From Argentina anserina (lineage: Eukaryota; Streptophyta; Magnoliopsida; Rosales; Rosaceae): 64,000 bases of DNA. The position numbers were made by a program, and so were the translations under genes. The notes under the pieces are model-generated. The model was not told the origin of the DNA. It worked only from the letters and a program-made list of their open reading frames with translations, and did not search any database. Location: the NCBI RefSeq assembly GCF_933775445.1, contig NC_065872.1, forward strand, positions 15,810,001 through 15,874,000, given 5' to 3'. Within the stretch, counting starts at the first letter, position 1. Every line of letters begins with the position of its first letter. Positions 38,001 through 49,562 of the stretch are shown in pieces.

Positions 38001-40084
38001 TCTGTTCTTTAACCACCCTTAAACTGCTAAGGCGTTGAATTTGGTTGAAATGTGAAAATATACTGATAAATGTGAAGGCCCCAGTTTTAGGATTACAATG
38101 ATTTTTTTTTGTTTTTGTTTGTTTGTTTTTAGTTACATTACGATTGCATCTCTGACCTATTAACATTGTCTGTTCTTTAAGCAACCTTACAATCGCTAAT
38201 ATGCTAGACCTTCAGCTCCTCCCAAATTCAAAACCTTATTGACTGCCTGTATGTTATGTACAGATCCATGTCAAACAGCTTCTAGCAAATGGTGCTTCTA
38301 CTCTCCAGTCTAATCACACAGTGACCTTATTTTCGTTCATTGCTTTTGTAAAAGTAAAATCAGTTGTAGGTATCAGTATTGCTATTCGATTGATCAGCTG
38401 AATTAAAGGGGGCTATATTGTCTCTGTTCCATGGCTTAGCAGTGAAGTTACTTATATTGTGTCTGCTCTGTTTGCACAAAATTGATTGACTTTAACCTTT
38501 TCTTAGGTTGCATAATGATAGTCTATCCTTGATTGGTGAAAATCCGAGAATATACCCTATTTCATAAATTATATTTTAATATACTTTTTTTTTAGAGATG
38601 AATTCATTCATTGTATTTTAATATACTTATGTGCATGCATATTTATTTTAGATTTTGTTTCTTTTGTATTTGTAGTCTTAGCACTGGAATCCCAAGCAGA
38701 AGCTATTGGCCAGTTAACTACGGATGATCTGGAAGCAAAGGTAAAAGACACATTCTCTGTGCTTTATTTTGCAAGTTTTGATCTTGTGCTTCTGTAATTC
38801 TATGTTATCTTTCCAATGCTTAGAGAGCCCACACATTTTGAGAAAAATGATGTAGAAGCAAGTCAAACACGATATCATTAATCAGTTAAACATCATGGCA
38901 AGGTTCAAGCTGTAATATATTGACGTATTTGAGTGTAACTTGCAACATAATCAATATGCCCCAACTTCCAAACTCTACAATCCAGCCTAGTTGGGCATAC
39001 TAGTGGATAGAAACATAGACATAAGATACATTTTATATAAGTAGCTTGCATATGATACACACATGCTCATAGGAATAGTCAGGGACATGGTTTGCAAATG
39101 ACCATGATGGATGGGTTGAACCCCCTTATGATACTTGCCAAACAATTTGCTAGATTCCAGATGTTTGCAGAATCCTATGGTCTGGTAATGTTATTTTATA
39201 ATGTTATTCTCAAACTGGTCAAAGTGGGATGTAAGCATTAATGGGAACCGGAGATCACATACATATTCAGCTGGGTCAGTAATGCTACTCTGTTACAGCC
39301 CCTACAGAAATTTGTGTCCTCTCTTTCTTATCTTCTTACTGATCCTCTAACCCTGATCAAAATACGTGTACCCACAAATGGCACTGTTGCATTCAGAGAT
39401 AACTTTACGGGAGTTTGCGCACATTATATGTCTTGAATTTCTTGATCTAATAGGATTAACTGTTGTAGATCATGAAATTTCTAGGTTCAAGCTATTCGTG
39501 CAAATTGCGCTGCACGGTATCTAGCTACGTTATTTATTACACTAAGCTTATAGTCTTTTCATTTATGATTGTCTCTGCTGAATGTGGAATTCTTACCGTT
39601 TACCTATACCAAAAATGTAGTTTGTGATGCTCAAGAGCTCTTCTGTTGACGATGATCTTGCAAATTTGAAAAAAGAACTGTCTGGTAGTACAAAGGTACA
39701 CTCTATCATCATTAACATAAATGACTGAAAAAGTACAATGTCTGAAACTTAAATATGATGCCTGCTATTGTGATACTTAGTAAGTTTCTTGGACTTGATT
39801 ACCAGAAGTTCTGGGTATCATACTTTATTTGATTGGCCGAGAAACATAATGTGCAATTGTGAAAGTTTGTCTTGAGCAATGGAAGTGACAAAAGCATAGC
39901 ATCATTTTTTCATTCATGTCATCTCAACAACCAGGGTCTTTAAACTTTTTTTCCCTTTGTTTGCCTACAGAAAGGAGAGCTTCCACCTGGAAGAACTGTT
40001 TCGTCGTACAAGGCTTATCCATTTAAGGATTTAGAGATTGAGAAGGAGCTTAATGAATTGAGACGGAAAGCCAAGGAGTTCTGA
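35073..40084 (+). pseudogene. VIPP1: VIPP1 (IM30, PspA family) copy with introns, probably a pseudogene
   Basis: VIPP1 is a plastid membrane-remodelling protein needed for thylakoid biogenesis. Visible pieces: 35073-35175 (transit peptide, MASTPASSF); 35971-36059 (ends in a premature TGA; the GGALGANMNLF part needs another frame); 36165-36275 ([23 protein letters not shown]); 36601-36662 (GEEDLAREALKRRKSLA); 36912-36986 (DNAQSLKTQLDQKKGVV..); 37299-37343 (LLENKIQETRSKKDT); 37478-37560 ([15 protein letters not shown]); 38676-38740; 39621-39695 (SSVDDDLANLKKELSGS); 39971-40084 (KGELPPGR .. ELNELRRKAKEF, TGA). Missing or broken: the exon with VLASQK..KAAQQ..W (about 27 residues), the 3' half of the LLE exon with its donor, and the donor after ASY. 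One remaining donor is GC instead of GT (36663). Because introns remain, this is a duplicated gene, not a processed copy. The 3' exons are clean, so a short transcript is possible. Confidence 0.8.
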
Positions 40085-40740
40085 AGCTTCACAGGCAGAA
40101 TTTTGATAATTCTAGACGCGTATATGAATTTTGGTGTCATATAATGAACTGGTTAGAGTTTGTACAGTGGAAGGCCTATATGTTAACAGCATCCAGTAGA
40201 CATGGTTTCATTCTCTATTTGTACTCTACATCTACAGCAAAAGGCTAGCATGCTTTGATTTACTCGGCGTTTGAATACTAGAAGGCTTAAATTTTTTTTA
40301 TCTTTGGCTTACAGCATAGAATTTTCCTACAGCATATGCCCAAACCAATTGTGTTTGCCTTTCTATGTTTGACGTTGCTTTAATGATCCAAAGTTGCATA
40401 TCTTGGCAGGCAGCAGTTTTAATGCTCCAGCACCTCAATGAGTTACGATGCAGTAATGCTTCGATCTGCAAACAATTGAGTCACATGATTTGCCTTCATT
40501 GATGGTGAGCACAGGCCTGGCCGTTTAACTCCTACTTCTGTTGTAAGGGTTACATTCATGATGTGCTATAAGCACGACGCGATGCTGATACAAGTTTTGG
40601 TAGAGAAGCTTCAAGTTTTGGGTGGGTGAAGGTTGTCAAATAAGAGCCTTGCCATACGACTGCTCACCTTTGAGCTCCACTCTTCTCCAAACCTTCAGAC
40701 TTGCTAGTTCGCACTCTCCATCTTCGGGTTCAAAGTTAAT
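40085..40740. other. 3' flank of the VIPP1 locus
   Basis: The first few hundred bases probably hold the former 3' untranslated region. Nothing else recognised before the RNase H relic. Confidence 0.45.
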
Positions 40741-41215
40741 TTGAACGTTGGTTTTTGTGGAGGGTTTTGGCAGCTGAGGGGGTTTTGGCTTGTGATGCCT
40801 TTGGTAGGGTAATTGGTGGTTCATGTGGCCGGTTGAGGTATGTTCAATAAGTAGTAGAAATGAGGCGTGTGAGATGGTAGAAAAGCTTCAAATTTCTCCC
40901 CGGTGATACTAGAATCGGATTGTTTGCTGTGCTTCAAGGGGTGCTTGATTTGGGAAGCAGTGACCTATATGAATTAGGAAGGATTATAAAGGACATTCGT
41001 CTGCTATAGCTAAGGTCTATTATGTAGGTAGAGAAGCTAACACAGCAGCTTACGCTGTAGCAGACTAGCAGTATTGTTAGACTGGTGTGGGTCTGTGGGA
41101 GGGTGCCATATTCCTCCGGAATGAGTGACATAGTCACTTTGTACTCACTAGCTGGCATCTTAGTAAAATTGTTGTCTTCCTCATTAAAGAAAAAAGAAGA
41201 AGAATAAAACCAACG
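40741..41215 (+). pseudogene. RNase H domain relic of a LINE-type retrotransposon
   Basis: Plus-strand fragments in two frames: DAFGRVIGGSCGR near 40793, then GVLDLGSSDLYELGRIIKDIRLL at 40940-41012, a stop, and VGREANTAAYAVAD at 41025-41066. ELGRIIxDI followed by xxREANTAAHxxA is the end of the plant RVT_3/RNase H domain found in LINE polyproteins. The stretch ends in an A-rich tail near 41185-41207, which fits a 3' end of a LINE insertion. Confidence 0.65.
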
Positions 41216-42440
41216 AGTTATTCAGCAAAGAACAGCTATTTCAACAAGTACAAGCACTACTCGTGCACTAGTCACTATCAACGTCTCCGATTCAATCATT
41301 TCCCACTCATTTCTTTCCCTGAAGAAATCGAACCCAGAAGTTCTGAAATGAAAGTGAAATTCGAGAAGACGAGTGGCCTATAACACTACTGGCTATCTTC
41401 AGTCATTTTGGTCAGGCTCAAGCACACAGACTGCCACCGGTGGTTTTCGCCGGTGCTAATTATATGGAGACATACACCATGGAATGCTGGCTTCAACCAC
41501 TATGTTGAGGACAAAGCCCCAGAGAGGACCTGGTCACTAGCTAACAAGGTGTTTAATCAAATACGGGTTACCAGAAAATGGTTTCTTTGGATGACATTGT
41601 TTCGGAGGGAGAGATGCAGATACGAATGTAAACTTTTGTAATCATATAAACTTTTGTAAACTGATTGGTTTTTTTTAAGGAAGGAAAAACTGACTGGTTT
41701 TATCTGTATAAAATGAAATTTATTATAAATACCTTACATATGATTTCTTTTACTCGTATAACAGCAGCAGCCAGCAGGAGTTCTTCGGTTCCACACATGG
41801 CCACTTAAAAGCCATGCCCTTACACTTGTTATCCCAAAAAAGAAAAAGAAAAATATATAAATCATACAAACACAGAAGGTAAATGTCATCTTGATGTCAG
41901 TGGAATCCTTCCACGAAATCAGAACACTAGTCATGCACAACATGAGATCACATGTATGCCTTCTACCCAGCCATCATCAGCATTTGAGATGTTTGTCACC
42001 TTGTCTTTCTCTTGGTACATCCTAGCCTTCTGTTTTCAGTTACGACGGGAAATATGCCGCTATATTCTCCAAATATCTGATAGTGTATTTATATCTTGTT
42101 AGCTGGAAGAAAACATGTATGTGACTCTCACCTTAAAACAGCATTCATTCAGGATATTCGAGTTACAGAAAGGAAACAACTATATGGTTGCATAGTGTCA
42201 AATTATGCATTTACTAATCAATCAAAACTTCTCAATTCTCAAGCTTTACCAGTTGCATGATATACTGGGAGAGAATATCTTCTTTGTGGTCAAATTAGAA
42301 GTACAGTAAAAAAAAAGTTTTACGCCATTTCGTGTTTCAGCAGTTCTCAACAAACACTAATCCTAACACAATTTAACCCTGATATCTACTAGAACTTTTG
42401 CAGTATTACCTTATGGCTTTTTGTAATTGCACTTCCTGCT
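41216..42440. other. Intergenic sequence downstream of the F-box gene
   Basis: No gene or bounded repeat recognised. The end nearest 42440 is expected to contain the F-box gene's 3' untranslated region. Confidence 0.45.
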
Positions 42441-44442
42441 TCATCTATAGTGTTCGCCTAGGGCGTCGGATTGCTCTTCCCTGTTAACACAGTTGCACAA
42501 AGAGTATAAGCAAGGAAATGATAATTAACTATCAACACGAGTGGGTAAGAGGAGCAATATTATAAGCATATTTAGGAAAAGCATACCTTGCTGATGCCCA
42601 AGTACTTGAGGTGTGGGGGAACTCAGCAAACACATTTGAGTAAGACTTGGTCAAATACGAAAAGTTAGCAATTGGAGGAAGCGCAGGCACCCTTTCACCT
42701 TTTCTCAAAAGGTCTTGCAAGTTCAGCCTCTGCAAAGTCAAGACAGCCCTAGACTCCTTCCAAATGAAGGCAAGGTGACCATCTTGAAATACAAAGAGGG
42801 AACCCGGTTTTGAGCCTGGGTATCTAAAACCATAACCATTTGCAATACCCTCTCCTTTCAAAGCATGCTTGATGTTCACAGTCAGGGAATCTACATCCGT
42901 ATCCCAAGGAAATGGATCTGTTGAAGGTTCATCGATGTTCACAATAAACACTGCTGAGCCATTAGGATGCAGAACATAGTGTGTACCCTCTAAAATTTTG
43001 GTTGCAATCAGATGTTGTTGCCCCTGGCACTCCTCATAAGAAAGTAAAAGAAAGAAGAGAGCCTTTCCGGGCTTATCTTTGGTGGGCTTCCCTGGAGGCC
43101 AACCAAAAGTTCCTCCCCATAAACCAGCATACTCATGATCAGCAGTTGGGATGCGCAAGGGCAATTTGTAAATGGCAAATCGACTATCATGCATGTTTGG
43201 CCATGCTCGATAAGAAGATAACTTCGCACTTGAAGCATGTAGAGTCAGTCCTATGGTATCACCTGAACTCAGAAACTCTTGAAGGGATGCATACTTACTC
43301 TCACTGCTGGAAGAACTATTCTTTGAGTTGCCATTGAATGAGTTTGACTTTCCCAGGATTTGATTGAGACTATCCTTAAAGTACCTGCCAAGAGTTTTCC
43401 GCCTGGGGCTTTGTCTGTGACCACCGTCCTCATTAATATTACTTTGCAAAGCACTTGTACGATCAAGACTCTTTCTAAACTCATTCAATTGCAGCTGAGC
43501 ACAATCAAACGGCAGTTGATTTCTTGCCTTCGAGTCCACGTCACCTTCACCAAGCTTTAGCATTTGAAGAAGCATTGATCTTCGTTCACATAAGAGCACC
43601 ATATCCTTCTGAAAGTTCTCCCCATCGTCCCTCAACCGAGGAAAGAGAGGGCCAATTGCTACATTAGGAACCTTCAGACGAATTTGGCTTGTAACAACAT
43701 CCAGCAGCTTTCTCCTGTCACTGAAACCCAATCGACTGAAGGGCACCATGGTTTCACCCTGTCCAAACACCATCTGCGACCTTGAGAGTCCACTATCTGA
43801 CCTGCAAATATTCTTTGACAGCTCCGAATCCGAATAGTTAACCAAACTCTTACTATGCAATAATGATTTACCCCCATTTTTCGGTTGTCTAAGCTCAATC
43901 TCAAGCAACAGCACATTACACGACCTGCCAACAGGTTTCACTAAACCAGGATACACATAGTTACAACCCCTCTCCCTTCCATGCAGAAAAAATGCTGTCG
44001 AACCATCGAAATCACCAATGATCTCAAACACAGGAGCCCATAGAATAGGGCCATGTTCGATCCCTAAAGGGCCAAGCTCCTGAGGTATTACGCGGCACCC
44101 AACAACAGAAACAAAACCAGGCATGACATAGACTACATTCCCAAGCTCCGGATTCTGGTGAACCCATATCCCCATAAGCGGCTGAACACTAAACAGAAAG
44201 CGGCACAGCGCCTTGTAAGAGGAGACGGCCTTTCGCCACTCGATGAGGTCTTGGATAGGAACAATCCCAATTTGTTCACATTGAGTAAGCCAGACCTTTT
44301 CACAGTCCACAACTGCATGTAAATTCCGGCAGCATAGCCCCAGATTGCATATGTCCTTAACTGACAGTGAACATGTGATAATGGAAAACACATCATCTGA
44401 CAGAGCCAAAAGCAAACTCGAGCCACACGACTCGGATGACAT
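42441..44442 (-). CDS. F-box protein (SCF substrate adaptor), At5g39450-like
   Basis: One long exon from the ATG at 44442 (MSSESCGSSLLLALSDDVFS) gives 636 residues if translated to the stop at 42532. Residues 9-55 form an F-box: LLLALSDDVFSIIT..LSVKDICNLGLCCRNLHAVV..VW. F-box proteins bind SKP1 and bring targets to a cullin ubiquitin ligase. The C-terminal two thirds has no named repeat (no LRR or Kelch); it contains LWGGTFGWPPGKPTKDKPGK and YGFRYPGSKPGSLFVF. An alternative end exists. A good donor (AAG|GTATGC at 42587) and acceptor (TAACAG at 42481) join in frame to a short last exon ending at 42441, giving ..WASAREEQSDALGEHYR. I favour this spliced end because both sites are strong. Codons upstream of 44442 belong to the 5' untranslated region. 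Confidence 0.88.
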
Positions 44443-45238
44443 GAGTATAAGGATTCCACTAACAACCAACAAGTTCCTTATATAGCTACAAGCCAACAAC
44501 AAAGCTATGCTTAGATATATGCACAATCCTCACAATTCACAACACACAAACACTATTCTGAATCTCATATAAGCAAGCAGATCAATTAACCACTAAATTC
44601 ATGCTTAGGGATCAAAAAGATAAAAAGGGTTTACAGATCAGACCTGGAACTGAATTGGGTCGGGCTCAAACTATTCAATTCTTGAAGCAAACAGAACAAA
44701 TCCCAATTGGGTCTTTCCCAGACCTCCCAAAACTCAAAGACTCGTCGCAATTTAATCAAAGCTCAGTGCTTTATTCAGTCAAGAGTGAAATGATGATGAT
44801 GGGGTTGACGGGTTGGGGTAAAAATGGGTCTTCGTCGACTCACACTCACTATAGTTTTTGGGTTGTTGGCTGCAGGCAGGCAGCCAATGTTGAATCGAGA
44901 GAGCTAAACGCTCAAAAGTAACAAGATATATATTTTCTCAGTGATTCAATTGACTGCCTACTGTGTCAAGTCAAGGGTGGAGGAATGATTAGCCTATAGA
45001 CCCAATTACGTACATATATCTTTCGAGTTCTGTCTTCTACAGTTCTAGTACACGTGGAGAGTGCATATGCATGCCCTGATTCACGGGCGATTCTGCTTTT
45101 CTATTAACAATTTTTGAGGAAATTATTATGAAATATTCTATTTTTTTATGGAGGAAGCAACCTTTCAATGTGTTGCATGTATATATCTCTAATTAATCAA
45201 GCAAATAGTGTTTATGGAACTGTCAAACCCCTTATTTC
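44443..45238. other. Upstream region of the F-box gene
   Basis: Promoter and 5' untranslated side of the minus-strand F-box gene. The plus-strand open frame at 44601-44921 shows no protein character. Confidence 0.5.
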
Positions 45239-45246
45239 CGTAATAC

Positions 45247-46158
45247 TCAGGGTGAACACAAATCAATACGGTTCGATTTTGGACAAAACTCATAACTTAA
45301 TTCAAATTTTAAATTTAATTCGGTCCGGTTTGGTTTTTTTATTATAGAGATTGTGACTCACAACCCAACCCAACCCACACGGTTCAGTTCGGTTTTATCC
45401 GTATTAATTTCAAAATACAAAATTTAAAATAAAGATGAAAAACAAATGGTCTGGTTGATTATTCCATACCTAATTGACTCTAACATCTCCACAATGCATA
45501 TTTAGCTTAAGTAAAAAAAAATCTACTCCATTAACATCAGAGAAGAACAAAAATGTTTGCACTCCCTGTAGGTTTAGAAATTGAACCTCGCTAAGTCTGT
45601 CGTGTAGGTCAATTGGTATGTCCAAGTCTTCTTTCACGTCTCATGTGAGCCGTCATTAATACTTATTCACTGAGGATATAAAACATTAATAGAATCATTG
45701 ATTAGAAAATTCAATTTTAAGAGTCACGGTACAAAAATATGAGACGGGAAATGGAGATCGAATGAGGAGGGAGGAGAGAAGATGGAGGATGGAGGAGGGG
45801 GGAGTTATATGGACTGGTATTGCGGAATGAAGTGAACTTTTAATATAACGCTAAACTAAAGAGTTGAGCATTTAGAAAAAGAGAAGGCCATAAGTTTTTG
45901 TTTTGTCTGAGAGATGAGAGATACCGCAAGATTGATTAGATCAATTAGGTTTATGCTAGCTTTAGTTTTATTTATTTTTAAATAATAAAAGTAAAAATAT
46001 ACCAAAATGTTGACTTCTGGTTTATTTGGGCCGGTTCGGTTTTGTTCGGTTTTATGAGAGACTAAACTCAAAATCCAACCCAAATATAATCGGTTCTATT
46101 AGTTTTTATTTTCAATTCGGTTTTTTTTTCGGTTTTCGGGTCTGCGTGTCCACCGCTA
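45247..46158. mobile_element. hAT-type non-autonomous element, 912 bp
   Basis: The 8-bp repeat CGTAATAC flanks both sides (45239-45246 and 46159-46166). The ends are TCAGGGTGAACAC and GTGTCCACCGCTA, inverted with four mismatches in thirteen. GGTTCGGTTTT words are clustered just inside both ends, as in the elements at 4575 and 27571. The interior is AT-rich and has no transposase. Confidence 0.8.
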
Positions 46159-46166
46159 CGTAATAC

Positions 46167-47595
46167 CCCTTAGAAATAGTCATCTACCATAGAAAAATGA
46201 TAAAACAGTAAAATCATGATAAGTAGTACCGAAATATATTGTAATTATAACCCACTCCCATCTTCTCTTGACTTGTGAAAACTACTAGGGCGTCTTGTTC
46301 TAGTGATTGATACATCGTTCATAGTAATGGTGGGAACAACGCAAGTGTTCCGATGGAACATCGCCCCCATTATTTGATTTCCAACAGTGATGGTTTAAAT
46401 ACAGAGGAGGAAGAAATGGAAGGATGTGAACAATGTTAATCTCTCCCCATTTTGAATTCCAGAATTTGTTTGAGGTATGATTTCACTCAAGAGCCCTGGT
46501 TTTTATGTACACATAAAACTGTTGGAAATTAAGTAGTGTGCGTGTTATTCTCTGCCCATTCTGATTTCATGTTTATTGATCTTTTTTAATTTGAATAAGA
46601 TCGATTTATAAAAGTGTAACTAGAGATCAAATGAGAAAGAACACGTTTTTCTAAAAGCTATATTTTCATACTTGTTAAAATCTGTATTTGTCCAAACAAC
46701 AATAGTATTAGATTTTTTATGAACTACGCCTCAATTTAGATTTTTAAATCACTCAAAAATATTTAAAAACGAAAAAATTATGGCTAATCAAAATTTGAAC
46801 AATAATACTTACAACCAGATGACCTAAAAAAATACTGGTTCCAATCTGAAATATACAATATATAGGACTCATAGGAGAGAAGATAGTGATAACAGAGCTT
46901 GATTGCAGTCTGAACAAAGCGAAGGGGGCCGGAGAGGAAGATTTTGGTGTGGCGATGAGAGAGTGGATTTGATCGAGCTAGTAAAAGTTAGAGTATAATT
47001 TTGAAAAATAAATTTGAAAGTAATGAAAGGGAGAAAGTAGCTAACGTCTAACACATTTTTTTAGTTGATTGAGAAAATGAGATCTTAGGACTTTGTCCAG
47101 CTATAAATTTGATTCAAGAGAAGGATCTCATTTAGGGTTTAGCTATCTTTAACAATGAGAAATTATTATATATATGTCACATATCCCACGTGACGTACCT
47201 TTAATGTTATTAGACTATTTTTTATTGTGATTGTTTTTGATTGGTTCTTATATGTAAATAAAATTTCATTATTTTCACCGCGTGTATATTAATTATACTA
47301 TGACATCATTTGACTAGATACTGCCATGTGGTGTAGCGGGTACACATAATAATTACTCATTTAACAATATTTTTGCTCATCTCTTGTTCTAAGTTTCTTT
47401 GCATATAAGCTGTTTCAAATCCTTACTAATCATACCGAGACATAAGCTGTCAAAGCAGACATATATGCATGGAGTAAGTTCCAGCAGGCTCTTCTGCTCT
47501 CATGCATATCTCGATCTTCGAATTCTTCTCATCCAGTCAGCCGCTTCTGTAATCCACATCGGAACCTGGCTACTCGATGCGCTATTGTGACATTG
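46167..47595. other. Intergenic AT-rich sequence
   Basis: No gene, RNA or bounded repeat recognised. Confidence 0.5.
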
Positions 47596-47599
47596 TAAT

Positions 47600-48960
47600 C
47601 TACTCAATGTCGATGCTGAATGCATCTCGCATAGTTGGGGATAAATCATTCCGAGCCACATTTCTACGAACCAGGGCATGAGTCTCCGACTCGTGCTGAG
47701 ACCTCTGTACCAACTCATCAAGCTCCCACTTTCTAGCTTCAACTTGCTTTTCAGAAATAGGCTTTTTCAAACCAAGGTAAAAGTTTCCAAGTCCAATTAG
47801 CACGCATGCAAAGAGCAAGAGAATGGCAGTAAATACAACGAAGGCATATGGTGCGTTTTTTGCTCCAGGCATTCCATCAACATTAATACCAAACAGCCAG
47901 GTGATGATGGAAATTACAAGGCCACAGCCACCAAAAACACCAAGTTTATGTGTCACTCTGAGGCTTCTATCCTGCATCACATCCTGAATTTCAAATAAGC
48001 GTCCGCGAACTGCTTCTTGCTCCTCAATCATTTCTCGTGTACTCTTTCTTATTTTCTCCAGTAAGTTTCTTGTTGTATTTCCACTCAATTGTTCAAGAAG
48101 CTCAAACAATATCTCCTCCCTTGCATTGAGTGACCACTTTACTCTGATGACCTGTTTTGATTAAGTTTTGATTTCTCGGTTGAGAATTATGATAAAAAGA
48201 TTCATCTCTTCATGGTTTCTCATGCACATAAAATTCAATTCAAATTCGTCTACAGCACCAGATGCAGACTTGCGGAATAGCCTATCGTCAAATCGAGCAA
48301 GTCGGCTAGCTAGATGTGCTATGACTTCATGTATTGTTGTAGGTACTCTACAGCCTCCAGCAGAAAGAAGTTCCTGAACTTCTGTGACCCCCAACACATT
48401 TATACTTGATACAGTCTCTTTGACATGCAACACAGTTATAAGGAAGTTTTGCGCTTGCCAGAACGAAGTACAATGAATACGCCATTCTCGCCAACAGATG
48501 GATTACCAACCGACTGTCCCAAGAGCTCAAACTCTAACTGGAACCTCATATAAAAGGTGTTTCATTCTGTCACTAATCGATCAGTTTCTTTTCATCTGTT
48601 ATAGCTAAACTAACATCCTAATGTAGCCAATTCGCACTACGGAGCGAAGCATCAACTGAGGGTTGACCTGCAGAGACATGGCACCACCAAACGGGCCGAG
48701 CTGCTAAGTCTGCAACAATGTAGTCATCTTCATCATCAGTGTCAAACTGTTGAGCATCGACTTGCATAGTTTGGACGATTTCTGAAATTCTAACCCACCC
48801 AATGACCGCCCTCTCTTTGAGCACCATTGAGGGACTTGTTCCTATCATCGGACTCCAAACCGGCTGTTTTCTTTCTTCCTCGAATGAACTCAAAAGCACA
48901 GATAAGGCCTTCGATCTGTCCAAAGTTCACTTCCAGGTATGGCATTCTTATGGCCATCTG
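47600..48960 (-). pseudogene. CorA-like Mg2+ transporter-family pseudogene, 5'-truncated
   Basis: The minus strand carries the C-terminal two thirds of a plant CorA-like protein: KALSVLLSSFEEERKQPVWSP near 48915, WWCHVSAGQPSVDASL near 48690, FELLGQSVG near 48525, then INVLGVTEVQELL, HLASRLARFDDRLFRKS, VIRVKWSLNAREEI, and the membrane part GVFGGCGLVISIIT, LFGINVDGMPG, AILLLFACVLIGLGNFYL, ending at a stop at 47600. It is broken by a stop at 48618, at least three frame changes between 48620 and 48430, an in-frame TAA at 48161 replacing a Leu or similar codon, and an in-frame deletion between QDVMQ and DRSLRV. The N-terminal part is absent; the VTI1 gene starts 0.6 kb away in the other direction. 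Intact relatives sit in membranes and carry divalent metals. Confidence 0.85.
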
Positions 48961-49562
48961 ATTTCTTCGTCATATAGCTGCGCGCCGGAACAAGAATTCT
49001 TTTTTTGTGTTTTCCATTTTAGAATGCATGGAGGTAGAGTGATTCTGAAACAAATTGCCATAAAACGAATGCTTTACTCCACTGATCGACCGAGACAATG
49101 CTAGCTTAAATCTGTATAAAAGCTAAGTGCCACGAGTTTCTTCACTTTCTTGCATGCATGTTTGGTACGTGCTTTACATAGATGATGACCTCTCTTATTC
49201 ATACTAGTCTATGAGAGAATCCGAGTCCTCCCTGGAAACTAATTCATTGTTCCATTTACCTATGAAATCGGTACTGTTCACGTTAGAACCTGTTCATTTT
49301 ATTTGCAAACTGCCACCGGGTCGGTACCGTGTTATGGGCCATTGGGTCGGGTACATAATCGGGTGTTTTTTTTTTGAAAGGGTTGTCTCTGTCGTTTGGA
49401 AGCTGACAAAGTCATGGCGTTGCTCTCTCCTTTTTCTATGTTCTTTCTAGATTGCACTCTTCTCTTAAAAATCCTTAGATTGGGAGCTTACCGTTCACCA
49501 ATTGGAAATCGAAATTGTGAAATTGAGGTTTCGATTGATTGCAGGGGTGAATTCAGGTCAAG
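48961..49562. other. Upstream region of the VTI1 gene
   Basis: Spacer between the truncated CorA pseudogene and the VTI1 start. It must hold the SNARE promoter and 5' untranslated region. A possible 5' untranslated splice acceptor is TTGCAG at 49540-49545. No missing CorA exons are visible here. Confidence 0.5.

Noticed and set aside
44601..44921. A 106-codon plus-strand open frame upstream of the F-box gene
   Set aside because: No homology recalled, biased composition, and it overlaps the probable promoter and 5' untranslated region.
48168..48377. Plus-strand open frame across the CorA region
   Set aside because: Antisense shadow of the transporter relic.
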